Assembly: GCA_946902985.2 (NCBI GenBank)
Contig: OX336393.1
Location: 46,019,131-46,083,130 of the forward strand
Origin: Meconema thalassinum
Lineage: Eukaryota > Arthropoda > Insecta > Orthoptera > Tettigoniidae
Length of the DNA: 64,000 nt
Direction of reading: 5' to 3'
The translations under genes were made by a program, and so were the position numbers. Of the stretch, positions 32,408 to 44,200 are shown in pieces. The notes beneath the pieces are model-generated. The model was not told where the DNA came from. It did no database searches and saw only the letters and a program-made list of their open reading frames with translations. The stretch's first letter is position 1; every line of letters begins with the position of its first letter.

Positions 32408-35308
32408 AAACATCACAGAAGTGGCAAAGAGGAACTCTGACATTCTACGGATCGGAGCGTGGAATGTTAGAAGTCTGCTAGGAAATGGAAGGTTAGAAAT
32501 CTTAGAAAGGGAAATGGATAGGTTGAGGTTGGATTTGGTTGGGATTAGTGAAATGCGCTGGCAGGAAGTACAGGACTTTTGGTCAGGAGACTATAGGGTC
32601 ATTAGCACTAAATCAAACAATGGCCAAGCAGGGGTTGGCCTCATATTGAGTAGGAAACTTGGACAGCGGGTGGAATATTATGAGCAATATAGTGAACGGA
32701 TTATTGTAGCAAAAATAAATACTAAACCTACCTGCACCACAGTGGTACAAGTCTATATGCCTACCAGTCAAGCTGATGATGAGGATGTTGAAAAGGTCTA
32801 CGAAGAAATAGACGAAATTCTGAGGTATATCAAGGGTGATGAAAATGTTATAGTAATGGGAGATTGGAATGCTGTGGTAGGAAAAGGGAGAGAAGGGAAG
32901 ATAGTAGGAGATTTCGGATTAGGTGAAAGGAATGATCGAGGAAGCAGGCTGGTAGAATTCTGCACTGAGCATGAGTTGGTCATAGCTAACACCTTATTCA
33001 ATAACCACAATAGAAGAATATACACATGGATGAGACCAGGAGATACAGGGCGTTACCAAATCGACTTCATTATGGTCAAGCAGAGGTTTCGAAACCAGAT
33101 TTTGGATTGTAAAACATATCCTGGTGCTGACATAAACTCTGACCACAATCTGGTTGTAATGAAATGCAGATTAAAGTTGAAGAAACTGAAGAAAAGTCAA
33201 AAGCCAAAAAGGTGGGCAATAGACAGACTGAAAGAGAAGGATGTAAACGAAAGATTCGAGAAGAGTATAAAGGAAGGACTAATGAAAAACCCTAAACAAA
33301 CTTCAATTGCAGACGAATAGGCACTTTTGAGGAATGAAATAACAAAATCCGCAGAAGAAAACATTGGTAGGAAAGAGAGAATAGGTAGAAAACCGTGGAT
33401 CACTCAGGATATACTCGAATTGATGGATGAAAGGCGGAAGCACAAGAATGTAAGAGATGAAAAGGGGAAAGCAGAATACAGACGTCTGAGAAATGAGGTT
33501 AACAAGAAGTGCAAGGAAGCGAAAGAAGAATGGTTGAAAGAGAAATGTGCTGGTATAGAAAATTGTCTGAAATTAGGAAAAGTAGACACAGCTTATCGAA
33601 GGATTAAGAATATTTTTGGGGAAAAGAAGACTAAGTGTTGTAATATTAAGGACACAAATGGAAAGCCTCTAACAGATAGGGAAGAAAAGGTTGAGAGATG
33701 GAAAGCTTACATAGAGAGTTTGTATAAGGGAAAGGAGATTGAGAATCATGTAATGGAAAGGAAGGAGGAAATTGATGAGGATGCGAAAGGAGATTTAATA
33801 TTGAGATCAGAATTTGATAGAGCTTTGGAAGACTTAAGCAGGAACAAAGCACCAGGCATAGATGATATACCGATTGAGTTGCTACGCTGCATAGGAGAGG
33901 AAGGTCTGATCAGGTTATTTCACTTGGTGTGTAGGATTTATGAGACAGGTGAGGTACCCCCTGATTTCAAGAAGAATGTAATCATCCCTATACCAAAGAA
34001 AGTGGGAGCTGACAGATGTGAAGATTATCGTACAATCAGCTTGATTACTCATGCTTCAAAGATCCTGTCTAGAATAATTTACAAGAGGATTGAGAGCCAG
34101 ATAGAAACGGAGTTGGGTGAAGACCAGTTTGGTTTCAGGAGAAATGTAGGAACAAGGGAAGCTGTACTAAGTCTTAGGCTGATTTTGGAAGGTAGAATAA
34201 GGAAAGATAAGAGAACGTTCATGGCTTTTGTAGACTTAGAAAAGGCTTTTGATAACGCTGATTGGACTAAATTGTTTGACATTTTGAAATCGATTGGAAT
34301 AAAGTACAGGGATAGGAGGGTGATATACAATCTATACAGAAACCAGACAGCAGTCATTCGAGTTGAAGGACATGAGAGAGAAGCTGGTATTCAGAAAGGT
34401 GTAAGGCAAGGCTGCAACTTATCACCCATACTTTTCAATCATTACATTGAACAAGCAATGAAGGAAATTAGAGAAAAATTTAAAGTGGGAGTGAAGATTC
34501 AAGGAGAAATAATTTCAACTCTGAGATTTGCTGATGACATCGTCATCTTGGCCAACAAGCCTGAGGATTTGAATGAGTTTTTGAATGGTATGGACTCCGT
34601 CTTACGGAAAGAATTCATGATGAAAATTAATAAATGTAAAACAAAAATACTGGAATGCAGCCGAAATAAATCAGAAACCTCTATGGAGATCAAATTGGCA
34701 GGTGAAAAGCTGAAGGAAGTAGGAGATTTCTGTTACTTAGGAAGCAGAATAACCAGTGATGGACGAAGCAAAGAGGATATATATAAAGTAGGTTGGCTCA
34801 GGCAAGAAAAGCATTTCTACAAAAAGGAATCTGCTGACATCGAATATAGATTTAGGTATTAGGAAGTCATTTTTGAAAGCCTTTGTCTGGAGCGTGGCGC
34901 TCTATGGAAGTGAAACTTGGACTATTGGTGCAGCAGAAAAGAGGAGAATTGAAGCATTTGAAATGTGGTGCTACAGGAGAATGATGAAGATCAGATGGGT
35001 AGATAGGGTTACAAACAAAGAGGTATTAAGACGAGTGGGAGAGGAGAGATGTTTCTGGTGACTGCTAATGAAGAGAAGAGATAGGTTGGTAGGACACATA
35101 CTAAGACACCCAGGAATAGCAAGCTTAGTTATGGAAGGAAGGGTCGAGGACAAGAACTGTAGGGGTAGACCAAGGTTAGAATATGTTAAACAGATTGCCT
35201 CGGATGTAGGGTGTGGTAGCTATGTAGAGATGAAACGATTAGCTCAGGACAGGGAGGCATGGAGAGCTGCATCAAACCAGTCAAAAGACTGAAGACTCAA
35301 ACAACAAC
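32408..35308 (+). mobile_element. LINE-2, 2.9-kb non-LTR retrotransposon copy
   Basis: Inserted in repeat G and flanked by GGGGGT (32402-32407 and 35309-35314). It starts just ahead of the endonuclease domain and ends with a TCAAACAACAAC tail. Further, more truncated copies lie at 18.3, 54.5-56.3 and 60.7 kb, so this is the reference copy for the window. Confidence 0.9.
32409..35292 (+). pseudogene. LINE-2 polyprotein: AP endonuclease and reverse transcriptase, three lesions
   Basis: Copies its RNA into nicked chromosomal DNA. The N-terminal apurinic-type endonuclease shows RIGAWNVRSL, VGISEMRW, VIVMGDWNAVVG, YQIDFIMVK and NSDHNLVVMK. The RT shows NKAPGIDDIPIELLR, DYRTISLI, AFVDLEKAFDNADW, GVRQGCNLSPILF, catalytic LRFADDIVILA and FCYLGSRITSDG. 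The C-terminal part has LYGSETWT, FEMWCYRRMMKI and RGRPRLEYVKQIA. Lesions are an in-frame TAG at 33318-33320, a frameshift near 34795 and a TGA at 35059-35061. Everything else aligns with the other copies. No gag-like first ORF or zinc knuckle is present, so the 5' end may be truncated. The clade is uncertain among APE-type LINEs. Confidence 0.92.
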
Positions 35309-36137
35309 GGGGGTGAAAATGGGGGGCTTTTTTCGAAAAAGTGATATATTGCTATAACTCTCTTAATATGTGAAATATCGAATCCGTTCAACGTTCATAC
35401 TATGTGTCGGATAAAGCCCAAAAATTTATGTTTGAAGAGCTTTTTTTATAGCACCAACCATTGACCAAAGGGGTGGGAAAAAGTGGGTTTTTCGGGAAAC
35501 ATTAATCATATCTCTCTTAATAGGCACAATCTCAAAACCGTACAAAATGGACAATATTCCCCTAATAATTACCTAAAATTTTGTCTTAAAGAATTTTTGA
35601 TATGACCCACCATTATGCCAAGGGATGAGAAAAATGATTTCGGAATTATAAGAAAATGCCAAGAGCTATCAGTGCTTGCCATGGCAACTCTACTAAATTG
35701 TTGAGGGATGAGCCATCAGACGTTGCCAAGATAACGCACTTGCACGAGATCTTATTCAGAATTCCATCTGACTAAGTGTGAAGCGGCTTCGGTGACGTAA
35801 CTGGTAGCAAGCATGCTGAATGTCTATGCCCAAGGTCGCGAGTTCAAAGCCGGCCGAAGTCGTCGGATTTTCTAAGAGCGCTAAAAATCCCTCAGTATGC
35901 TTTCCTTTGGAGGGGAAATTCCAACGTTCGTTGCGAGTTGCTGGCTGCGATGGCATCTAGTAGCCAAGTTCACAGGTAGGTGTCGTTGACGGTAGTACAT
36001 GGTAGCAACATTAGGAACTACTGCTTGAAATTGACCGTCTGCAGTCCTTACCTGAATTACAGACTAATACAGCCATCCCTAAGTACACGGGGTCACATGA
36101 CCGCGTTGTCGCAGCCCCTAAACTGAGGAACCAACCA

Positions 36138-36519
36138 AAATCTCAGCGGGAGATATAATTTTGCGTGAAGAAGTAACAGACCGTTACAGAGTTACACATC
36201 AGTGTCGAAACCTAGCATAAGGACAGTGTGACCACAAGTATAAATATGGACCCCAAATGACAAGAAGGTTACCGTTCCCATAAGACAATAAAATGTTTAA
36301 AATAAGCATAAAATGACGAAAAACAAAGTTAATTAAGCTCCAATTATAAAATACCTTCTCGCAATAAATGAGGTCTGATCCTTCTACGAAAACCTGCATA
36401 TTCTGCCTATTTTCGCCTATCCCCAAGTTTGTCCGGTGAAATCTACCTCCGCCTTCCGGCGTGCCGAGAGGACTTTTTTTTGTATGTGAATTGTGCACCG
36501 GAACAGATATAAATATCAG
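36138..36519. other. No gene recognised
   Basis: Spacer between the triplicated units and a HINE-C end. No motif or inverted ends seen. Confidence 0.35.
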
Positions 36520-36828
36520 TTTTCTTTAGATTCAACAGGGCTACCAACTGTTGAAAAATGCACTCTATACTTTATTATCCTTATTCTAATATATCAGAAA
36601 GTATGCAGGTCATCAGTTCTAAACTCTGTACACATATAATTCCTGCAAATATAGATTAATTATGAGTAACCAGTATACTACAGAGCTGCCAACATGATTC
36701 TACGCGTATTGATAGTTTATATGTTTAATCACATGTAACTTGCATAGTTACGTACATACAGTATATACATAATTGCTATGCATCTTAAATTTTAAGTTAA
36801 ATTTAGTTCGTCACGGAACTACTTGTTG
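36520..36828 (+). repeat. HINE-C copy 2, 3' part
   Basis: Ends with TTAGTTC-GTCACG-GAACTA-CTTGTT, the intact shared 3' hairpin. The body words (CATGTAACTTGCATAGTTAC, GCCAACATGATTC) are those of HINE-C. Together with the scrap at 27990-28089 it brackets the triplicated units. The units may therefore sit inside one HINE-C, but the evidence is thin. Confidence 0.6.
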
Positions 36829-37439
36829 CATATACTTTTGATGTTAGTCATTAAAATATATGCTCTTCCATCGGATCTGGTTGAAACTTGCATCGTATTT
36901 TAACAGAACATTTCTAAATACCCTTCTCGTGCCTTTCTCTGTTTGTGAACGTACTTTTCTCTCTTTTAAAGTAAGCTGAAGAGTGTATGCATATCTGCCT
37001 CGTAGAAAATCTCTCCAAATGACAGATAATACGCTTTAAACATTATCCAATTCTGTTCAGAAAAGGAAGAAGAATACACGTGCTGCCTAGAAGAAGGAAC
37101 TCGGAAGTGCGTGTCATTACCCGCAACGAAGCGAGTCAATTGCTTGTGACGAGAGCATCTTCCGGATGAACAGGTCTAGAAAGTTGATTGCGGGTACATC
37201 CCACCAATCAGAGAAGGACAATCAACAGGTTCCTTAGAGACGTACCCATCAATATCAACTTATTCACGGAGAAATAGTCACTCCTCATAGCTGTGTATTG
37301 GGAGTTCCCATCGTTTATCTTCGCAGATTCTGACATACACTCATGAGATAAAAATAGCAACACCGTGAAGGATTGGTGCTGCACTTGAACACGCAGGACG
37401 AGTGTTGAGCTGTGATAGGATGATAATACTCGCAGGTCT
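36829..37439. other. No gene recognised
   Basis: Unique-looking sequence; nothing identified. Confidence 0.35.
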
Positions 37440-37447
37440 CTCTAACC

Positions 37448-39234
37448 CAAGCATGAGCAAACGTTTTAGGGGCACGGCCAGATGCGATACAAAATAATCG
37501 AGGTGGGCCGAAAAAAAAAAGGTACTGTCAGTCTGAGAGACTAGACTTTGTATCATTTCAAATGACGCATGCTAAAAATGCTACACATGTTAGAAAGGCT
37601 CAGGAGGGCTTCTCGCTTCGCTCGAAGTGACGTCACGCACTCGCCGTCTCCGTATCGCATAATGCCAGACCCCAGGAGTAAACTCAGACTCAACAGACTC
37701 CATTACCCTTTAACTTAGGCTTCCCGCACGGGGGATGCATGACGTCACGCACTCGCCGTCTCCGTTCGCATAACGCCAGACCCCAGGAGTAAACTCAGAC
37801 TCAGTGCATATGCACTGAAAAACATGATGACGTCATACACGCCGTAACCGTGACGCATAACGATGAAGTCGACAAGATCATTTGAAATGATAAAACACAT
37901 GTTTGTAGATAGATTATAAACTTCTTATTTCTGAATTATAAATCAAACAAAACTTATAGGCTACAAATGGTAGAACACTTAGGAAAAAAGAACACACCTT
38001 CATTATTTAGTAGAAGAGGAAGGGGTATGTGACTGTACTTCTAATACGGTAGTTTTTCATAATCTGGTTGAAACTGGGATGAGCTGATTGTCAGTAGTGC
38101 AGCTAAATGGTGGTCTGTCAATCTATTCCTGACGCTTTTCTTTTATGCGTAACATCTTTCCACTCGTTTGCTGGATATTTTTGTGGGAGTGATTTTAAAA
38201 ATGGGACGGAAGTGGATTGGACGGAAGTGTGTAAGACGCACTGCCAGTTGGATCGCATCCCTCAAGCTGGCAGTTGTACCATGTGGAATGTTTATCACAT
38301 ACGGATTACTTTGTAACAGCAGAGTATCAAGAAGGCAGTGCGAGAGTAAAAATATCAAGTAGGCAGTGAAGAAAAAAAGTCAGTCTCTATTAACGTAACT
38401 TAGTTACTGGCATGGCAGTGATGTAACAGCAGAGTATCGAGAAGGCAGTGCTAGAGTAGAAATATCAAGTAGGCAGTGAAGAAAAAAAGAGTGTCTTGGA
38501 ATTGTTTTGTATTATGAGAGTGTAAAAAATGAAAACACTGTGTGTGTGTTGAAGAATGTCATGGATAAAGAAACGGTAACTACTTCAAGGTAGGGTAACA
38601 AGTTGTTACCGTTTTCAGTATCCTTGACATTCATCAACACACAACAAATCTTTTTATTTTTTCACTCTCATAATACAAAACAATTCCAAGACACTCTTCT
38701 TTTCTTCACTGCCTACTTGATATTTCTGCTCTCGTGCTGCCTTCTTGATACTTTGCTGTTACAAAGTAATTCGTATGTGATAAACATTCCACATGGTACC
38801 ACTGCCAGCTTGAAGGATGCGATCCAACTGGCAGTGCGTCTTACACACTTCCGTCCGATCCACTTCCGTCCCATTTTTCAAAATCACTCCCACAAAAATA
38901 TCCAGCAACCGAGTTGAAAGATGTTACACATAAAAAAGCGTCAGGAATAGATTGACAGACCACCATTTAGCTGCACTACTAAGAATCAGCTCATCCCAGT
39001 TTCAACCAGATTATGAAAAACTACCGTATTAGAAGCACAGTCACATACTCCTTCCTCTTCTACTAAATAATGAAGGTGTGTTCTTTTTTCCTAAGTGTTC
39101 TACCATTTGTAGCCTATAAGTTTTGTTTGATTTAAGATTCAGATATAAAATGTTAAGAATCTATCTACAAACATGTGTTGTTTTCTTTTCGGCCCGCCTA
39201 GTGGCCCTGCCCCTATAACGTTAGTCCATGTCTG
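37448..39234. mobile_element. Family J: large palindromic hAT-like foldback element
   Basis: The ends CAAGCATGAGCAAACG (left) and CAGACATGGACTAACG (right, read inward) are similar inverted repeats. Both are followed by GGGGCACGGCC/GGGGCAGGGCC and GGGCCGAAAA. The flanks CTCTAACC (37440-37447) and CTCTAAGG (39235-39242) look like a decayed 8-bp hAT duplication. From about 37,895 to 39,183 the interior is a near-perfect palindrome centred near 38,597. The left part carries a tandem duplication of 112 bp (37628 and 37740, TGACGTCACGCACTCGCC). There is no transposase. Confidence 0.72.
37895..39183. repeat. Giant inverted repeat inside family J
   Basis: Left-arm phrases ACACATGTTTGTAGATAG, GGTAGAACACTTAGG, GGTGGTCTGTCAATC and GTTACCAGT-like blocks reappear inverted on the right. 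The centre is AACGGTAAC ... GTTACCGTT. The left arm alone has a local duplication: AACAGCAGAGTATC(A/G)AGAAGG starts at 38316 and again at about 38427. The arms are therefore slightly unequal. Confidence 0.88.
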
Positions 39235-39242
39235 CTCTAAGG

Positions 39243-40213
39243 ATTGGACTTGGCGGCCCCACGACTGCGGCGATCACTGCGGGCAAGACAAAAGCGCTCA
39301 AGACGACACTATGCCATTCGTCGACCTACGCTGACCTTTCTCGACACCACACCAGCTGTGCATGTCGATGTTGAAGGGTCAATGGAACATCATATGTAGG
39401 AACTTGGCTTGTGAGTCACCTTATCAACTGTTTAATGAGTATCGTCGGGTACCACTGTCGAGCGGGGGTCCATCCGGGCTATCCGAATGATACGGCGACG
39501 TCCCCACTCAGGTATCCATCCTGTGCCTGGTCTACGAGTGTGCGCATTACTGCTGCCATATCCAACACGTGCACCAACAGTTTATACAGATCATTTGAGT
39601 AGTCCAAAACTTATTCAATCCACTGGTGAATAATTTTCATTTAGATTCACACTTCAAAGACAATAGTCCATCTATGCTGCAGGTTTGTATAAAAACTATA
39701 CTTGAGCATGCAGTGGCGGCTCGGGATTACATTCGTAGGGTAGTTTTTGACGTGTGTATAAAATAGAATACAGTATTAAATGACTTGCTTGAGTGTTCGA
39801 GAATGTCTTTGAACCAGACGCTACCATCATCGTCTTGTGAATTGCTTAAACTATATTTTATGTGATACGATCATGAATGCAGGCGAGAAGCGACTGTAAG
39901 CCCGGATAAAAGCACCCGACCGCATTGGCTAATGGACACCTGAAATATGCACTGGGCAATATCGAGCGTCCCTGGTGTTGGTTGAGCCTGGCCTCATTGG
40001 AAATATAAAATACTAGTTCTCCTAACCAAGCACAGGATACTCAGCAAACATACTGTACTATATTTAATTTGCTTTCCTCCGAATCCCTTCGTCCTGTTGA
40101 AATATAATTTAGAAGTGTTACGTGCAGTGGAGTACAGTGGCCGCCGAAAATCAGCTAAATCTACAAAAGAACACTGTCAACTCAGTTACATCTGTTTGTA
40201 TGTTAAACATAAC
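39243..40213. other. No gene recognised
   Basis: A CAGTGGCGGCTCGGGATTA word at 39712 looks like a hAT terminus, but I found no partner end or duplication. Otherwise featureless. Confidence 0.35.
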
Positions 40214-40238
40214 TGATGATGATGATGATGATGATGAT
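40214..40238. repeat. (GAT)n microsatellite
   Basis: About eight GAT units immediately left of the family D end. Confidence 0.9.
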
Positions 40239-40610
40239 AATTGTTGTTTTTAGGGGCCTAACATCTAGGTTATCGGCCCCTAATGGTTTGGGTGATATCG
40301 AAAATGGCAATGAAATGGAGACCTAACGAAAATTATGTGAGACTGAAAATACTTACAAAATGGAACTCAGATTGAAAATACTCGCAAAATGCAATTTAGA
40401 TCGAAACAAGATGTTCAGTAAAAAACATCTAGCCTACTTTCTCGTAAATGCATGGGTATTGTTAAAACTCTGTCCTTTTCAAGGAGTAAAATTGAATGTT
40501 GGTTGTGGTAGCTTGTTGAAATAGAACGTCCTATACGGATATTAAACATGAATATGAGGTGCCCTTTGCTAATACTACCTCTGTGCCAAATTTAGTTCAA
40601 TTCAGTTTAA

Positions 40611-43058
40611 CCCTCAAACTGTGTCGTGGGGTCGTTTATGGCACCGCTTCTCAAACTTACTTTTATTACAATGGGCATTTTTTATCCTAGAATGTTTCCC
40701 TTCTATGGATCTTCCCGCCTAATTGCTTTTGTTTCATAGCCAGACTAGCAGGCGCCTGCGCAGTTTTCTTACTTTGTTATTAGCAAGCTAAGCGGAAGTG
40801 GTGACACTTATGGCACCACGACACAGTTCGCGTTCTGAAGGCTGTGTGCGCGGTGACTCTTACTAGTGCTGTTTGTAACTCTGTGAAGGAAGCAGTTGCT
40901 GTGCTGATGCAATGGCATCGTTTCGGGAGAGTGGTATTTCAGTTTCACATCCTAATTTTTCGAATATAATTGAGGAGGAGCTAGACATTGTGCTGAATGA
41001 GGACGATGAGGGAAGTGTTGAAAGTGACCGTGATGACCAAGATGTTGACTTCAATTCTGAACACGAGTCTGCTTCCGAGCAGAAATATGACTCTGAGGAC
41101 GAAGGTATTTCACATAATACGGAAGAAAACTCACAGTTAGTGGAAGGAAATCCATCAGCATATTACGGTAAAAACCGGTACAAGTGGTCCTCTGTTGAAC
41201 CTTGTCGTAATATGAAGACACCTGCCCATAACATTGTTGTCAAAGTACCAACAATAAAAGGGAAAGCGAGACTGCTGGGAGATTCTTGTACACCACTACA
41301 AGTATGGGAATGTTTATTTTGTGATGATATGGTGGAAAATGTAGTGAAGCACACAAATGAAAAGCTCACAACTTACCGAGTACGGTTTTCTAAAACAGAC
41401 AGAACTGAAATGAGGGATACAACCAGTATCGAAATAAAAGCATTGTTTGGTCTCCTGTACTACAGTGCTATTTTCAAATCAAATAATGAAAGCTTAGACT
41501 CCTTTCCTGTCCATGAGAAGAGTTCTCTTTTTGATTATTGTTTCGCGGTTTGATAATCAGTAGCATCATTGTGAGAGGAGATGTACAGATCCTGCTGCCG
41601 CTATTTCGTGGATGTTCAACAGTATGATAAAATTCTCAGAGTCTTTGCAACATCGGATCCATGGCTTGTGTGGACGAGATGCTAGTAGGCTTCCGAGGTC
41701 GCTGCAAACTCAGGTTGCATATGGCCAATAAACCACAAAAATATGGTCTCAAAATTATGATCTTGTGCGATGTCCGAACAAACTACTTCCTAAATGTATA
41801 TATCTACACGGGGAAGGATAGTGATGGGATTGGTTTAAATTTAGAAGAAAGAAGGTTACAAAAACCAACACCAAGTGTAGTGCGGCTTGCTAAAGTGATT
41901 GCCGGAACGAATCGGAACATTACCGCCGATAACTATTTCAGCTCAATAGAGCTGGTTTAGGAACTAAAACAAAGAAAGTTGACTTACGATGGGACCCTCA
42001 AGAAAAATAAGTGGGAGATTCCGCCACAATTTCTTCCTAACAGAAGGCGTCCTGTGGGCTCATCTGAATATGGATTTACCAAACATATCACGCTGCTTTC
42101 ACACGTGCCCAAAAAGGGTAAGGCTGTAATTTTGGTGTCGAGTAAGCATCATGCTAGTTGGAAGGACCCTGAATGTAACAAAGGCGAGATGATTGAATTT
42201 TACAATAACACAAAATGTGGAGTAGACACACTGGACCAAAAGTGCGTTACGTACGACACAGGTAGACTACACGCAGATCGCCTATGGCTACCTTTGACAC
42301 GATTCTCAATATAATAGGGGTCAATGCTCTCATTCTGCATACCTCATTCAAAGACAGTAAAGTCATTGCTCGTTTCCAATTCTTAAAACTTCTGGCAAAG
42401 CAACTGACTGAGTCCTATCTCAATGAAAGGCTTGTGATTACTCGCCAACCTAGGGAGCTAAGGCTGACCGTATCACGTATTTTGAAGAAGCCACTTCCAA
42501 AGGACAATGCACGAAATAGCGAAGGTCCTTCAAAGAGGAAGAGGTGTGCGATATGCCCTAGATCCCAAGGGAATAAATCTAATCAATACTGTGAAGATTG
42601 TGACCGACCAGTGTGCCAGACATGCCGATGTAGTCTGTCGGGAATGCAGAGGTGACGATTGAAAGTGAAAGTTCAGGTGTTGTGACAATTTGTGGCGTAA
42701 GACATATGTGTGTATTTCGAATTATTATCTATTATTCCATGTCTTAGGTATATGAAAATATACAATCCATATACTTTATTACATTCTTTAACACTAAAAG
42801 TTCGTTACATTTATCTTTGTGTATAAAATTGGGTGTGGTTTGCAGTGACTTGGAACTTATTTTCTTTCTCCAATGTGTATACTCATTTCAGATTTTTTTC
42901 GATATAGATTTGTTTACTGATATTAGATAGTGTATTATAATAAATACTGAGTGAAACAAAATCGAAATACCAGAGTTATGTCCTAGAATATAGGTGGTGC
43001 CATTAGTGGCACCGCGACACAGTTTATGTACTCATATTGTCACGACACAGTTTGAGGG
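40611..43058 (+). mobile_element. piggyBac-superfamily transposon, complete ends, TTAA target
   Basis: Terminal inverted repeats of 18 bp start CCCTCAAACTGTGTCG. TTAA flanks both sides (40607-40610, 43059-43062). A subterminal word TGGCACC(A/G)CGACACAGTT occurs at 40811 and 43007, a possible transposase-binding repeat. The 2,448-bp element holds a decayed transposase gene on the plus strand. Confidence 0.95.
40912..42655 (+). pseudogene. piggyBac-like transposase pseudogene (PGBD-type)
   Basis: Would cut precisely at TTAA. The N-terminal third (40912-41553) is acidic (IIEEELDIVLNEDDEGS), as in many piggyBac proteins, and enters the fold with CTPLQVWECLF and LFGLLYYSAIF. The middle piece (41661-41960) has VDEMLVGFRGRCK, KYGLKIMILCD and ITADNYFSSIEL. 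The next piece (41979-42314) has GVDTLDQKC. The Asp of VDEM, of ADNYF and of VDTLDQ correspond to the DDD catalytic triad of the family. The C-terminus (to 42655) has the cysteine-rich domain CAICPRSQ...YCEDCDRPVCQTC. Lesions are a frameshift between 41553 and 41661, TAG at 41958-41960, and a frameshift near 42300. The protein would be about 580 residues if continuous, a normal size. Confidence 0.93.
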
Positions 43059-44200
43059 TTAACCGTGTTTGAATTGATAGGGTTAATCGATTTGCACACA
43101 TACATGGCCGCTATCTGCAAACTATTGGGCTGATGACCTTGAGGTTTGGTCAAAAGATGCTTACCACACAAAGGTATGTTGTTGCAAAATTTAGTAGAGA
43201 TCAGATGATTAGGTTGTTCGTAATTTGATTCAAACTTTCAACATTAGGGTGGCCGCCATTACGGTTTCGTCAAGATGGTGGCGATATAAATTATGACACT
43301 GACGTGCCATTTGCTAGTGCTACCTCTGTACCAAATTTCGTTCAATTTGGTTTCACCGTGTTTGAATTGATAGGGGGAATCGATTTGCGTACATACATGG
43401 CCACCATCTGCAAACTATTGAGCTGATGACCTTGTAATTTAGTCAAAAGGCACCCGTCATATAAATATATGTTGTTGCAAAATTTGGTAGAGATCGGAAG
43501 ATTAAGTTAGTCGTAATATGATTTAAGCTTTGAACATTTGGGTGGCCGCCATTACGTTTTCGTCAAGATGGCGGCGATATAAAACATGACACTGAGGTGC
43601 CCTTTGCTAGTGCTTCCTCTGTACCAAATTTCGTTCAATTCGGTTTCACCGTGTTCGAATTGATAGGGGGGGGGGGGCAGACATTCTGAGTACACACACT
43701 CACACACAGACTCACAGACACACACACAGACAGATACACAATTTTTCGCCCTGTGTAGATCTCATCAGCCTACTTTCATTTTTTGCATAAATCGAAAGTA
43801 GGCTAAAAACCTACATAATGCAACTTAGATTGAAAATACCTATAAAATGTAATGTAGATTCAAAAAATTAGCTAAAGGAAATTTAGATACACGGCGAGCC
43901 AATTCACAATAAAAGAAAGGAAATATAATGAAAAGAAAAAGGAGGCTGACCTCTCGAAAAATGAGGGTATCAGGAAAGATGAGAGAAATGTCAATTAAGG
44001 CGGGAAAGTGAAAGACTCCCTAGGCCTCGGTTACCCTAATAGTGTCGGGGTCGGAAAAGAACAAGTGTTGACCAAGGGAGGTCAAGAGAAAAGTTAACAG
44101 AGATGAGCCCGGTACAAGTAAGTGGAAGGAATGCCGGACTCAGCTGGGGTCCCGTGGTCTCCAACCCACGTCCCACAAGTTGTGAGCCCCTGGGGGACGA

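Larger units (their letters stand above)
30661..36137 (+). repeat. Triplicated 1.1-kb unit, copy 3, split by Tc1 and LINE-2
   Basis: After removing Tc1 plus one TA and LINE-2 plus one GGGGGT, about 1,103 bp remain, matching copy 2. The pieces are 30661-30786, 32252-32407 and 35309-36137. The last includes a SINE-1 copy (about 35775-36137). Confidence 0.85.
40405..43808 (-). repeat. HINE-B copy 2, inverted, split by piggyBac
   Basis: 3' end at left: AACAAGATGTTC, AGTAAAAAACATCT, AGCCTACTTTCTCG. 5' end at right: GATCTCATCAGCCTACTTTC and GAAAGTAGGCTAAAA, preceded by an AC/CAGA run. The 293-bp family units are recognisable on both sides of the piggyBac insertion (for example the CACCGTGTTTGAATTGATAGGG blocks, cut here to their core TTTGAATTGATAGGG). 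Confidence 0.8.
40236..44200. mobile_element. Family D copy 2, split by HINE-B
   Basis: The left end TTGTTGTTTTTAGGGGCC and CTAACATCTAGGTTATCGG match the copy at 14.4 kb. After the insertion, AGGCTGACCTCTCG, GGCGGGAAAGTGAAAGACTC and GAGCCCCTGGGGGA continue in the same order. The right terminus is missing, as similarity stops near 44,195. The insertion lies in a short internal repeat with the word TGAAAATACT, copies of which stand on both sides. Confidence 0.8.

Noticed and set aside
39712..39735. hAT-like terminus CAGTGGCGGCTCGGG
   Set aside because: No inverted partner and no 8-bp duplication found within the neighbouring 2 kb.
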